Source of the DNA: Terrimesophilobacter sp044464485
GTDB lineage: Bacteria; Actinomycetota; Actinomycetes; Actinomycetales; Microbacteriaceae
Assembly (NCBI GenBank): GCA_044464485.1
Contig: JBIQLG010000002.1
Coordinates: forward strand, 1-64,000
Direction of reading: 5' to 3'
Length of the DNA: 64,000 bases
In this document: in pieces, positions 1-8,639 of the stretch
Layout of the letters: each line of letters starts with the position of its first letter
Numbering within the stretch: the first letter of the stretch is position 1
Program-made: the position numbers and the translations under genes
The notes under the pieces: generated by a model
What the model was told of the DNA's origin: nothing
Database searches by the model: none
What the model saw: the letters and a program-made list of their open reading frames with translations, nothing else

Positions 1-369
1 CCGCTTCCCGTGGTGATCGGCAAGCGGGAGGTTCCCGACGATGCGAGGATTCGAAACCACCCCGTTCCCCCGATCGAGACGCGAACCCGCGATGTGGAGT
101 CCGTGCTGGCAGACCTGTTCGAGCGCGGCATCCGACGCGCCCTCGTCGAGGGCGGTCCGACGCTCGCGAGCGCGTTCGTCGCCGCCGGGCTCGTTGACGA
201 ATACCTCGTGTATCTCGCGCCCAGGCTGCTCGGCGGAGACAACCTCGCTCTCGGCAACCTCGGAATCGAAACACTCGCTGACGCGAAGCGTTTGACGATC
301 ACCGAAGTTGCTCGACTCGGGGAGGACATTCTCGTGCGAGCACGGCCGGCCAAGAGGGATGAGACGTAA
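1..369 (+). CDS. ribD: RibD C-terminal reductase domain (5' end outside window)
   Basis: Partial gene: the reading frame is open from base 1 and only the last ~122 codons are present. RibD is the bifunctional pyrimidine deaminase/reductase of riboflavin synthesis. The visible part is the end of the NADPH-dependent reductase domain, with the hallmark ALVEGGPTLASAF (substrate/NADPH site) followed by VDEYLVYLAPRLLGG. The deaminase domain must lie upstream. It ends 2 bp before ribE and is the first visible gene of a ribD-ribE-ribBA-ribH operon. Any FMN riboswitch would lie upstream of ribD, outside the window. Confidence 0.9.
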   Translation, partial: PLPVVIGKREVPDDARIRNHPVPPIETRTRDVESVLADLFERGIRRALVEGGPTLASAFVAAGLVDEYLVYLAPRLLGGDNLALGNLGIETLADAKRLTITEVARLGEDILVRARPAKRDET

Positions 370-371
370 CC

Positions 372-1088
372 ATGTTCACTGGAATCATCGAAGAACTCGG
401 CGAAGTCGTCGAGTGGGAGCCATCCGCCGATGCCGCGCGCATCACGGTTCGCGCGCCTCTCGCGGTGTCGGATGCCGCCCACGGCGACTCCATTTCGGTG
501 AGCGGCGTGTGCCTCACGGTCGTTGACCGGGGCGAGGACTGGTTCACCGCGGATGTCATGGCCGAGACGATCCGCATGAGCACGCTCACAAACCCGCACC
601 CGGGCGAGCGCGTGAACATTGAGCGCGCCGCGAAACTTGGCGACCGGCTCGGCGGTCACATCGTGCAGGGTCACATCGATGGCACCGCGGAAGTGCTTTC
701 CGTCGTCGAGGGTGAGGCGTGGCGCGTCGTGCGCTTGCGCATCGCACGAGAACTTGCCGGCCTCATCGTGCGCAAAGGCTCGATCGCTCTCGACGGCGTC
801 TCGCTGACCGTGAGCGCAATCGGACGCGACGACACCGACGATTGGTTCGAGGTCTCGTTGATCCCGGAGACCCTTCGCGCCACCACGCTCGGCGACAAGC
901 AGCCGGGTGACTTGGTGAACGTCGAAACCGACATCCTCGCCCGCCACGTCCAGCGACTGCTTGAGACACATCTGGATGGTCGTGGGGGAAGCATTCATGG
1001 GGTCGTGCCCAAAGATGCCCGCCGAACCCGCGACCCCTTGAATTCTTCCCCCACAACAGTCACCGAAAACCAAGGAGGCGTGCAATGA
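372..1088 (+). CDS. ribE: Riboflavin synthase alpha subunit
   Basis: 238 aa. It dismutates two 6,7-dimethyl-8-ribityllumazine molecules to riboflavin plus the pyrimidinedione. It begins with the invariant MFTGIIEELG and has two lumazine-binding repeats (about 1-95 and 96-195), each with a GD.(I/L)..(G/D)GVCLTV-like strand (SVSGVCLTV; IALDGVSLTV). The usual length is about 200-215 aa. Here the last ~30 residues after LLETHLDG are a polar, probably disordered tail. Its stop overlaps the ribBA start by 4 bp (ATGA), which implies translational coupling. Confidence 0.95.
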   Translation: MFTGIIEELGEVVEWEPSADAARITVRAPLAVSDAAHGDSISVSGVCLTVVDRGEDWFTADVMAETIRMSTLTNPHPGERVNIERAAKLGDRLGGHIVQGHIDGTAEVLSVVEGEAWRVVRLRIARELAGLIVRKGSIALDGVSLTVSAIGRDDTDDWFEVSLIPETLRATTLGDKQPGDLVNVETDILARHVQRLLETHLDGRGGSIHGVVPKDARRTRDPLNSSPTTVTENQGGVQ

Positions 1089-2356
1089 GTCTCGCTGATA
1101 TCCCTACCGCACTGGATGAGCTCCGCAAGGGCAAACCGGTGATCGTGGTCGACGATGAGGGCCGCGAGAACGAGGGCGACGTCATTATTTCGGCGCAACT
1201 CGCGAGTCAGGAGTGGGTCGCGTGGATGGTCCGTCACACGTCCGGCTATCTGTGCGCCCCGATGCCGAATGAGCTCGCCGACAAGCTCCGTTTGCCCGTC
1301 ATGGTCTCCGACAACGAGGATCCGCGCGGCACCAATTACACGATCTCGGTGGATGCATCCGATCGGTTCAGCACCGGTATCAGCGCCTCGGACCGAGCGC
1401 ACACTTTGCGGGTCCTCGCCGACCCTGCGTCGACGCCCGCGAGCATCATCCGACCTGGGCACATCCTGCCGCTGCGCGCGAAGGATGGCGGCGTTCTCGA
1501 GCGTGACGGTCACACCGAGGCTGCGGTGGACCTCATGAAACTTGCGGGCCTCTACCCGGTGGGGGCGATCGGGGAGATCGTGCAGGATGACGGTGAAATG
1601 ATGCGGCTTCCTCAGCTGCTGGAGTTCGGCGAGGCGGAGGGCGTCGCCGTCATCACCATTGCCGATCTCGTCGCCTTCATCGAAGCGAACGGCGTTGGCC
1701 CAAGCACCACGGTTGCGCCCATCGCCGAGTCGTCGAGGGTCATGTTCGAAGTCGAGACGGCCGTTCCGACGGTCTTCGGCACGATGCGGTTTCGCGCGTA
1801 CCGCGATCGCATGACGGGTTCGGATCATCTCGCCGTCATCGCGGGCCATCCGGGCCCGGATGCGCTCGTCCGGGTTCATTCGGAGTGTCTCACGGGCGAG
1901 GCCTTCGGTTCGCTCAAATGCGAGTGCGGCCCCCAGTTGCACGAGTCTCTGCAGCTCATCCAGCGGGAAGGCGGCATCGTCGTCTACTTGCGTGGCCACG
2001 AGGGCCGCGGCATCGGACTCGTCAACAAGCTGCGCGCCTACAAACTTCAGGAGGGCGGCCTCGACACCTTCGATGCGAACCTCGCACTTGGTTTTCCTGC
2101 CGACCAGCGCGACTACGGTGCTGCAGTGGCAATCCTTCAGGACCTCGGTGTTTCTTCGGTTCGGTTGCTCACCAACAATCCCGACAAGGCAACGCAGCTT
2201 GCGGCCCACGGTCTGTCGGTGACCGAAACGATTCCGCTGATCGTGGGTGTCGGCGAGTTCAACAACGACTACCTGGAGGCAAAGCGGGACCGGATGGGGC
2301 ATTCGCTACCCCAGGATCTTTCCCGCATCATCGAACACGAAGGGTTGTCATCATGA
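1085..2356 (+). CDS. ribBA: Bifunctional DHBP synthase / GTP cyclohydrolase II
   Basis: 423 aa, the usual size for the fused RibB-RibA enzyme. The N-terminal DHBP synthase domain (about 1-200) makes 3,4-dihydroxy-2-butanone-4-phosphate and shows DDEGRENEGD, RGTNYTISVDASDR and HTEAAVDL. The C-terminal GTP cyclohydrolase II domain (about 205-400) opens GTP and shows the zinc cysteines in HSECLTGEAFGSLKCECG and the GHEGRGIGLVNKL loop. Together the two halves supply both precursors of lumazine. An AAGGAG Shine-Dalgarno lies just upstream, and a 3-4 bp overlap joins it to ribE and ribH. Confidence 0.96.
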   Translation: MSLADIPTALDELRKGKPVIVVDDEGRENEGDVIISAQLASQEWVAWMVRHTSGYLCAPMPNELADKLRLPVMVSDNEDPRGTNYTISVDASDRFSTGISASDRAHTLRVLADPASTPASIIRPGHILPLRAKDGGVLERDGHTEAAVDLMKLAGLYPVGAIGEIVQDDGEMMRLPQLLEFGEAEGVAVITIADLVAFIEANGVGPSTTVAPIAESSRVMFEVETAVPTVFGTMRFRAYRDRMTGSDHLAVIAGHPGPDALVRVHSECLTGEAFGSLKCECGPQLHESLQLIQREGGIVVYLRGHEGRGIGLVNKLRAYKLQEGGLDTFDANLALGFPADQRDYGAAVAILQDLGVSSVRLLTNNPDKATQLAAHGLSVTETIPLIVGVGEFNNDYLEAKRDRMGHSLPQDLSRIIEHEGLSS

Positions 2357-2835
2357 GCGGTGCGGGTTCACCCCGTCAAGCAGATGCGTCGGCAGTCGAC
2401 GGCACCGGGTTGAAGATCACGATCGTCGCCGGACGCTGGCATGACACGATCGCCGGGGGCCTCCTGGCCGGTGCGCATCGCGTGCTGGACGGTTCAGGCG
2501 CCGAGGTGACGGAGATTCGGGTCCCCGGCAGTTTCGAGTTGCCACTCGCGTGCAAGGCGGCGCTGGATGCGGGGGCGGATGCCGTGGTTGCGCTCGGCGT
2601 CATCATCCGTGGTGGCACACCGCACTTCGACTTTGTGTCGAACGCGGCAACGGATGGCCTGACCCGCGTGGCGCTGGAAACCGGCAAGCCGGTTGGTTTC
2701 GGCGTGCTCACGCTCGACGATGAGCAGCAAGGCATCGACCGCGCGGGTTTGCCCGGGTCGAAGGAGGACAAGGGCGCCGAGGCGGCATCCGCGGCGCTGG
2801 ACATGGCAGTGTTGCTTCGAGGCCTTCGGCGTTAG
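2353..2835 (+). CDS. ribH: 6,7-dimethyl-8-ribityllumazine synthase
   Basis: 160 aa. It condenses the RibA/RibD-derived pyrimidine with the RibB product. Family features are VPGSFELPLACKAAL, ALGVIIRGGTPHFDFVSNAATDGL and PVGFGVLTLDDEQQGIDRAG with the conserved ..KG.EAA..AL tail. I chose the ATG that overlaps the ribBA stop (ATGA). The frame is open further upstream, but that part is only the shadow of ribBA. The first ~20 residues before LKITIVAGRWHD are a short non-conserved leader. Last gene of the riboflavin operon; the next gene is convergent. Confidence 0.95.
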   Translation: MSGAGSPRQADASAVDGTGLKITIVAGRWHDTIAGGLLAGAHRVLDGSGAEVTEIRVPGSFELPLACKAALDAGADAVVALGVIIRGGTPHFDFVSNAATDGLTRVALETGKPVGFGVLTLDDEQQGIDRAGLPGSKEDKGAEAASAALDMAVLLRGLRR

Positions 2836-2856
2836 CACGCAGTTGCCGGGGCTGAC

Positions 2857-3804
2857 TCAGCGGGAGTCGCGCGCCGCCCTCCACGCTTCGAGCGCATGCC
2901 TGCTGGTCTTGCCCGGGGTGTAACCGAACTCGGCCTTCAGGCGAGCGTTGCTGAGCACGGGCCGGTAGCGCAGGAACCCGACCTGCTCAGGGCCGTAGCG
3001 CGTGAGCCGGAGCGGCTTCCCGATCGCGAGCGCCGCCGTGAGCAGCCAGGCGGGAAGCGTGACCAGTTTCTTGCCCAGTACTCTCGCGAGTTCGTGCACG
3101 CTCACCGCACCGTCACCCGCGACGTTGTAGATGCCGGCCGGTCCGTCACCGGCGGCGCGCACCATGCAGGCCACGACATCCTCATCCCAAATGAACACGA
3201 ACGGGCTGTCCGAGCCCGCGACGGCAAGCACGCGGCGTTTTTCGAACAGCGCGGTGATCTGATTGTTCACCGTCTCGCCGAGAATCGTGCCAATGCGAAA
3301 AATCACCTGCTCGAGCTCCGGATGCTCTTCCCGCGCCTTCTCCAGCATTTCCTCGACTAGGCGCTTGTGATCGGAATAGGCGAACTCCGGGTTGCCGCGG
3401 AGGGCATCCGTTTCGGTGAGCCAGTCGGGGTTGTCGGCGTGGTACCCGTACGCGGCACCGCTCGAGGACACCACAATGCGCTTCACACCCGTCGCGAGGC
3501 ACGCGTCGAGCACGTTGCGCGTGCCGCCCACGTCCACCGCGTATTCCTGTTCGCGGGTGATGTGGGGTCCAGGGTTCATGATCGCGGCCAGATGCACCAC
3601 GGTGTCGATGCGATGCTTCCGAAACTGGTCCACGAGGTCGGCGGGTCGAGTGATGTCGGCCCTCTCGTGCGCCACTCCCGGCACGGTACGCACCGGATCG
3701 CGCACATCGCCGCTCACCACGAGCTCGGCGCCATCGGCCGCGAGCCCGGCGACGACCGAGCTGCCGAGAAACCCGTTGCCGCCGGTGACGTAAACGCGAC
3801 TCAT
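2857..3804 (-). CDS. NAD(P)-dependent epimerase/dehydratase (extended SDR)
   Basis: 315 aa. Extended short-chain dehydrogenase fold: nucleotide-binding TGGNGFLG at residues 8-15, an acidic residue after strand 2 (SGDVRD), AAIMNPG, and the catalytic Tyr-x3-Lys in FAYSDHKRLVEE. The substrate cannot be read from sequence; nucleotide-sugar, terpenoid or sterol-type substrates are all possible. The chosen ATG overlaps the stop of the upstream symporter gene by 4 bp. The longer open frame upstream of it runs antisense-free only by chance and shows no domain. It is the last gene of the minus-strand operon headed by mvaS. Confidence 0.82.
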   Translation of the reverse strand: MSRVYVTGGNGFLGSSVVAGLAADGAELVVSGDVRDPVRTVPGVAHERADITRPADLVDQFRKHRIDTVVHLAAIMNPGPHITREQEYAVDVGGTRNVLDACLATGVKRIVVSSSGAAYGYHADNPDWLTETDALRGNPEFAYSDHKRLVEEMLEKAREEHPELEQVIFRIGTILGETVNNQITALFEKRRVLAVAGSDSPFVFIWDEDVVACMVRAAGDGPAGIYNVAGDGAVSVHELARVLGKKLVTLPAWLLTAALAIGKPLRLTRYGPEQVGFLRYRPVLSNARLKAEFGYTPGKTSRHALEAWRAARDSR

Positions 3805-4733
3805 GCCGGCACAGTCTCCGCGAGCGCCTTCTTCTCTTTGCGAAGCGTGAACCGCGACCACACCGTCGCGAGGATGAGCCCTGCGACGATGTCCCAAATC
3901 CCCCACCAGCCCGCGACGACGGCCATGCCGCCGAGGCCACCAAAGAACGCGAACACGAGACCGAGACCGAGCCCCGCGTTGCGGATGCCCACCTCGAATG
4001 TCACCGCTTTGGTGCTTGGGGTGTCCAGCCGGAATGTGCGGGCCGTCGCGTAGCCGAGCGCGAGGGCAATCGCATCGTGCAGGAACACGGCCAATAGCAC
4101 GACGCCGATGAACGCCATGAAGTAGTTCCAATTGCCCACGAGTGCGAACACGATGAACGCGACGAGAGCGACGAGGCTGATCCCGCGAACCCATGGCTGC
4201 ACTTTCGCGGTCATCCCGGGCCAGCGGTGCCCGATGAGCACACCGAGCACAAACGGAAGGCCAATGATGAGAACGATCTTGAGAAGCATGTCGAAAGCAT
4301 CCAACTGCACGGCTTCGAAGATCTTCGACGCCGTCGGATGCAGATGACCCCACAGCGCGAAGTTGATCGGCATGAGAAAGATTGCCAGCAGATTGCCGAT
4401 CGCCGTCATGGACACAGAGAGCGCCACGTTTCCGCGGGCCTGATTCGTGAGCACCTGGGAAATGTTTCCGGGTGGGCAACAGGCCACGAGAATCATCCCG
4501 AGCGCGATCGACGGGCGCACCTGCAGCAGCAGAGTCAGGCCGAAAGTCACCGCAGGCAGCAGAATGAACTGCGCCCCGATCGCCACCGTGATGGCCTTCG
4601 GCATGGTGAGAACGGCCTTGAAATCGTCCACCTTGACCGCGAGCGCAATCCCGAACATGATGAGCGCGAGGACGATGTCCAGCGCGAGCAGCGATGTCGG
4701 GTTGAAGTTGAGAACAGCTTCGTCGATGTCCAC
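3801..4733 (-). CDS. Bile acid:sodium symporter family (BASS) transporter
   Basis: 310 aa integral membrane protein with about nine to ten hydrophobic segments and the family feature CCPPGNISQVLTNQARGNVALSV. It is followed by the second half-repeat ending GIRNAGLGLGLVFAFFGGLGG. BASS proteins move bile acids, 2-keto acids or other organic anions with Na+; the substrate here is unknown. I chose the GTG at 4733 because AAGGAG sits 7 nt upstream and the preceding gene ends 2 bp away. Longer in-frame starts lie inside the monooxygenase gene. Operon member between an FMO-type enzyme and an epimerase. Confidence 0.82.
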   Translation of the reverse strand: MDIDEAVLNFNPTSLLALDIVLALIMFGIALAVKVDDFKAVLTMPKAITVAIGAQFILLPAVTFGLTLLLQVRPSIALGMILVACCPPGNISQVLTNQARGNVALSVSMTAIGNLLAIFLMPINFALWGHLHPTASKIFEAVQLDAFDMLLKIVLIIGLPFVLGVLIGHRWPGMTAKVQPWVRGISLVALVAFIVFALVGNWNYFMAFIGVVLLAVFLHDAIALALGYATARTFRLDTPSTKAVTFEVGIRNAGLGLGLVFAFFGGLGGMAVVAGWWGIWDIVAGLILATVWSRFTLRKEKKALAETVPA

Positions 4734-4735
4734 GT

Positions 4736-6058
4736 TTACTCCTTGAGGGTTCGGATGTTCTTCTTCAGTTCTCGCAAATACGCGTGTTTGTTGACGTAGA
4801 ACGACATCCGTTCCAGTGCGAGGTAATGGTACCCGCCGGTGAGGTCCGGCCATGGCTTTGCGGCCCTCGACTCGAAGTCGCGCTGGACTGCGGGGTCAGC
4901 GGCCAGATAGCGAGCCACGAGCTCTGCCTGTTCGTACCGCCCCTGCCATCCGAGTCCGGATGCCTCCACCATCCCCAGCACATACACGCCGTTGAACGCC
5001 GTCTCGCCGACATTCGCGCCGAAGATGTTGAGGAACAGCTTCGGCGCCATGCCCGTCCAATTGAGGTGCTTCCTGTCGATGAACGGATAGTCGAGCACGT
5101 AACCGGTGGCGAGAATGATGAGGTCATATTCGCCGCTCGTGCCGTCCGTGAAGTAGACGGTGTTGCCGTCGAAACGATCGACATCGGGTCGGATGCTGAG
5201 ATCGCCCTGCCCAAGGTTCTGAAGCACCTGCGTGTTGACGATGGGGTGGGATTCGTAAATGCGATAGTCCGGTCGGGGGAAGCCGAATTTCACCGGATCT
5301 CCCGCGAGGAGTCTGAGCAGGCGCGAATCGAACCACTGTTTGAGGCGCGCCGGAAGCGGCCTGCCGCGCGTGAGCGTGTCTGCGGGTCTCCCCAGCAAAT
5401 ACCGCGGGACGAAGTAATACCCCCGTCGCACGCTCATGTCGATGCTTGTCGCGTGATAGACGGCGTCCACCGCGATGTCGCAACCGCTGTTTCCTGCTCC
5501 GATGACGAGCACGCGCTTGTCGCGAAAGATTTCTGCGGACTTGTACTGGCTACTGTGCAGCACCCCGCCCGCAAATGTTCCGGAAAACTCGGGGACGGAC
5601 GGTTCAGCGAGCGTCCCGTTGGCGAGGATGACGCCGGTGTACGTGCGGCTGTCTGTTCCGCGTGGGTTGCTCCAGGTCACGCGCCAGCCGCCATCCGCGG
5701 GTTCCACCGCCGCGACCTCGGTGTCGAACGAGAAATGACGGAGCAGGTCGAATGTGCGCGCAAAATCGGTGAAGTAGCGCAGGAGCGCCTTGTGCCCTGG
5801 ATAGTCCGGTGTGCCGTCCGGCATCGGGAATTCTGTGAACTCCGTCATGGTCTTGCTCGAAATGAGGTGAGCAGATTCGTACACCGTGCTGCGCGGGTTG
5901 TCGATGTTCCAAAGGCCGCCGGGCCCGGAGGCGGACTCGAAGCCGTCGAATTCGATGCCCAGCTTGCTGAGGTTTCGTGCGCCGGCGAGACCGGAGGGGC
6001 CGGCACCGATAATGGCGTACCGCCGCGCGCTTTCCCGTGCCACCGGATGCCCTCCCAT
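4736..6058 (-). CDS. Flavin-containing monooxygenase (class B, FMO/BVMO-like)
   Basis: 440 aa. FAD-binding Rossmann motif YAIIGAGPSGLAGARNL near the N-terminus, the FMO fingerprint F-x-G-x3-H-x3-Y seen as FAGGVLHSSQY (around residue 160), and the NADPH site VLVIGAGNSGCDIA (around residue 188). Such enzymes oxygenate soft nucleophiles (N, S) or carry out Baeyer-Villiger reactions. The fingerprint has H rather than the BVMO FxGxxxHxxxW, so classical FMO chemistry is favoured. It begins 5 bp downstream of the mvaS stop and is 2 bp from the symporter gene, so co-transcription with mvaS is very likely. Confidence 0.85.
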   Translation of the reverse strand: MGGHPVARESARRYAIIGAGPSGLAGARNLSKLGIEFDGFESASGPGGLWNIDNPRSTVYESAHLISSKTMTEFTEFPMPDGTPDYPGHKALLRYFTDFARTFDLLRHFSFDTEVAAVEPADGGWRVTWSNPRGTDSRTYTGVILANGTLAEPSVPEFSGTFAGGVLHSSQYKSAEIFRDKRVLVIGAGNSGCDIAVDAVYHATSIDMSVRRGYYFVPRYLLGRPADTLTRGRPLPARLKQWFDSRLLRLLAGDPVKFGFPRPDYRIYESHPIVNTQVLQNLGQGDLSIRPDVDRFDGNTVYFTDGTSGEYDLIILATGYVLDYPFIDRKHLNWTGMAPKLFLNIFGANVGETAFNGVYVLGMVEASGLGWQGRYEQAELVARYLAADPAVQRDFESRAAKPWPDLTGGYHYLALERMSFYVNKHAYLRELKKNIRTLKE

Positions 6059-6063
6059 CGAAT

Positions 6064-7530
6064 TTATGAGTTGCGCGGAATATATTTGTAGAATTCGACG
6101 CCCAGGTTGTGGAAGTCAGGGCCGTCCAGAGTTCCCACCGATTCGACAACAAACTCACCGGGTGTCGCCACCGCCTTGAGGTCACTCGGGTGTCCCTCGT
6201 GAAGTGCGAGGTACTGGCTTTCTGTGAGGTCGACCGGCATGGCGAGCGCCTCGGCGAAGTTGATGCGCTCGGCTGCCGAGCGCCAGCCCTCGACGACGCG
6301 CAACGGGATGGCTTCCGCCGCATCCCCGCTGCCGTATCCAAGAGCGAGCCAGCGTTGTCCCGTGATGTCGATGTCATCATCCGCCGCCTCGCGAAGCCCT
6401 GATGCCAGCCACGCCGGCAATGCCGCGGAATACAGGTTTCCGAGGTCGCGCATCGCGTCGGAACCGAGGCTCAGTTTGTCGGCGACGAGGGAGTCCCAGA
6501 TCTCGAGGCCGCGAAGGTGCTGCCGAAGCTTGCGGGAGAGCGGATACACGTCGCCGTCGCTTTGCCCCGTGATGATCGACTCGTCGAATGGCGATGCCGA
6601 GTCCAATTCGTCCAGTAATGCTCCCGCATCGATGCCCGCGGCGGCGCAGTATTTCTCCAATTGCCCGCGCCCCGCATCGTCTGCTGCGAGCGCGAAAAGG
6701 TAGGCCATCACCCATCCCGTCGTAGGCATCTGGTTGTAGGGGCGATGCATGAAGACGCGATCGACTTCGGTGAAATAGTCGACCGGTCTGCCCTCGCGTT
6801 TGGCGAGCATCGCCATCATCGCGTGGCGCGTGGCGTCAATGTAGCAACTCGTGGAGTAGCGACCGTTGAACACGGGCAAGTCCTGCATCTGGCCGTCATC
6901 GCGCGGCGGCTGACGGAAACGAGCGAACGGCTTTCTGAAGTCGACGGCGCGATAGTCGGAATCGCTGCCCCCCGCGGCAAGGTCAACCTCCAGCAGCGTC
7001 GCTTCGTTCTCCACCAGAATGGCGACGGCCCCGGCACCCTGCGTGGGCTCACCCGTGCTGCCCAGAGCGTATTCGGCAATGTCGGCGGCAACGACAATCG
7101 CCTGACGGTCCGCGCCATCCGCGGAAAGGTATCGCAGCGCGGCCTTCAGGCCGTAAACCCCGGCGAGACACGCGTGCTTGAACTCGGGCACCTCGCAATC
7201 GCGGGCGAGAGGCGGCTTCCCCTGCAGAGCAAGCGCATCGTTGATCATTCCTTTGACGATGATGGCGCCGGCGGAATTGTCGCTGCTGGACTCCGTACCC
7301 AAGGCGAGCATTCCGATGCGGGAGGGATCGAGTTCGTAGTCTTCAATGAGCCTCAGCACGGCATTTGCCGCGAGCGTGTACATGCTTTGCCCGGGGCCGC
7401 GCATTCGGAAACTGCGACCGACGACGCTGCGCGTCTTCTCCCATGATTCATCGTTCCACGTGCACCAATCCTGCAATTGCACGCGATACGGGGGCACGTA
7501 GAGCGATAGTCCGCTGACACCAGGGGGCAT
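6064..7530 (-). CDS. mvaS: Hydroxymethylglutaryl-CoA synthase family protein
   Basis: 488 aa thiolase-fold enzyme that would condense acetyl-CoA with acetoacetyl-CoA, the entry step of the mevalonate pathway. The catalytic triad is visible: Glu in ALGTESSSDNSAG, the nucleophilic Cys in EFKHACLAGVYGL, and His in FMHRPYNQMPTTGW. It is longer than the usual ~390-aa bacterial enzyme, with extra C-terminal sequence. The start at 7530 is chosen because GAGGA lies 7 nt upstream; an ATG 21 bp earlier has no ribosome site. It diverges from mvaD, so the mevalonate genes are split over two opposed transcripts. Confidence 0.87.
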   Translation of the reverse strand: MPPGVSGLSLYVPPYRVQLQDWCTWNDESWEKTRSVVGRSFRMRGPGQSMYTLAANAVLRLIEDYELDPSRIGMLALGTESSSDNSAGAIIVKGMINDALALQGKPPLARDCEVPEFKHACLAGVYGLKAALRYLSADGADRQAIVVAADIAEYALGSTGEPTQGAGAVAILVENEATLLEVDLAAGGSDSDYRAVDFRKPFARFRQPPRDDGQMQDLPVFNGRYSTSCYIDATRHAMMAMLAKREGRPVDYFTEVDRVFMHRPYNQMPTTGWVMAYLFALAADDAGRGQLEKYCAAAGIDAGALLDELDSASPFDESIITGQSDGDVYPLSRKLRQHLRGLEIWDSLVADKLSLGSDAMRDLGNLYSAALPAWLASGLREAADDDIDITGQRWLALGYGSGDAAEAIPLRVVEGWRSAAERINFAEALAMPVDLTESQYLALHEGHPSDLKAVATPGEFVVESVGTLDGPDFHNLGVEFYKYIPRNS

Positions 7531-7625
7531 AGAATTCCTCACTTTCGGCACCAGGGGCGACCACTAAAGACTTTAGCAACCGCGCGGCCAGCTAAAATAT
7601 TCTCGAAACAGATCGGAGCACCACT
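7531..7625. promoter_or_regulatory. Divergent mevalonate promoter region
   Basis: The 95 bp between mvaS (minus) and mvaD (plus) must hold both promoters. It contains a perfect short inverted repeat CTAAAG-A-CTTTAG at 7564-7576 and an AT-rich core GCTAAAATATTC at 7591-7602. The core gives a TANNNT-type -10 on either strand: TAAAAT at 7593 for mvaD and TATTTT on the other strand for mvaS. The palindrome is a candidate operator for joint control. No regulator gene sits next to it. Confidence 0.5.
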
Positions 7626-8639
7626 GTGGAAGGAACCAGCGGCGGTGACTCGACGGCAACGGCGCGTGCGCACAGCAATATTGCGCTCGCAAAATACTGG
7701 GGAAAGCGGGATGCCCGGCTGAATATCCCCGCAGTGGGTTCCCTTTCGGTCACTCTCGACGGTCTTTACACCGACACCACTGTCACCTTCGAGCACGGTC
7801 TCCGGCAGGACGAGCTCTGGCTCAACGGCCAACGCGAATCACCAGATCATCCCGGATTCCGACGCGTCGCTACCCTCATGGAGCTCGTTCGCTCGCGTGC
7901 CAGCACTGAGGCCCGCGCACGAATAGTTTCGACCAATAACTTTCCCACCGGTGCCGGTCTCGCCTCGTCCGCCTCGGGCTTCGCAGCACTCGCCGTTGCC
8001 GCGTGCGCCGCCAGCGGTGTCGAACAATCACAGCGACAGCTCTCCCTTCTCGCGAGGCGTGGCTCGGCATCCGCGGCGCGTTCCATTTTCGGCGGCTACG
8101 TGGAACTGCACACCGGCTCCTCCGACGACGGCGAGGATGCGTTTGCGGAGCCGCTCATGAGCGCTGACGACTGGCCTCTCAGCGTCGTCGTAGCCATTAC
8201 CGAAGAGGGGGCCAAGGCCGTGTCCTCCACGGAAGGCATGTCCGCCACGAGCGCGTCGTCTGTGTTTTACCGCTCCTGGCTCGAGAACTCCGAAGACGCG
8301 CTCGATCAGATGCGCGCGGCAGTTCTTGACCGCGACCTGGAACGGGTCGGCGAACTCGCTGAATCCAGTTGCCTTGCCATGCACGCGCTCATGCTCACGA
8401 CCAGACCGGCTCTCCTCTACTGGAATGCCGCAACCATGTCGGCCATTCACGCCGTGCGCGCGATGCGCGGCGAAGGGACCCCCGTGTACTTCACCATCGA
8501 CGCGGGGCCGCAAGTGAAGGCACTCTGTCGCCAGAGCGATGCTGACACCGTGTCCCGCACGCTTAGCGCGGTGCCCGGCGTGCGAGATGTGCGCACCACC
8601 GGGCTCGGGCCTGCCGCGCACCTCGTGGCGGCGTCGTGA
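7626..8639 (+). CDS. mvaD: Diphosphomevalonate decarboxylase
   Basis: 337 aa GHMP-fold enzyme that makes isopentenyl diphosphate from mevalonate diphosphate with ATP. Family motifs are HSNIALAKYWGKRD near the start (substrate/ATP site), PTGAGLASSASGFAAL (GHMP phosphate loop) and FTIDAGPQVKAL with the catalytic aspartate. GTG start, with GGAGCACCACT upstream as a weak ribosome site. Its stop overlaps the next gene's GTG (GTGA). First gene of the plus-strand mevalonate operon. Confidence 0.94.
   Translation: MEGTSGGDSTATARAHSNIALAKYWGKRDARLNIPAVGSLSVTLDGLYTDTTVTFEHGLRQDELWLNGQRESPDHPGFRRVATLMELVRSRASTEARARIVSTNNFPTGAGLASSASGFAALAVAACAASGVEQSQRQLSLLARRGSASAARSIFGGYVELHTGSSDDGEDAFAEPLMSADDWPLSVVVAITEEGAKAVSSTEGMSATSASSVFYRSWLENSEDALDQMRAAVLDRDLERVGELAESSCLAMHALMLTTRPALLYWNAATMSAIHAVRAMRGEGTPVYFTIDAGPQVKALCRQSDADTVSRTLSAVPGVRDVRTTGLGPAAHLVAAS

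Noticed and set aside
1..371. FMN riboswitch for the rib operon
   Set aside because: The window begins inside ribD, so the leader is outside; nothing riboswitch-like lies between the rib genes.
995..2302. 435-codon minus-strand open frame
   Set aside because: Antisense of ribBA, whose motifs are all intact.
5310..5335. GCGAATCGAACC, a tRNA T-arm-like sequence
   Set aside because: Lies inside the conserved monooxygenase gene and no acceptor or anticodon stem can be built around it.
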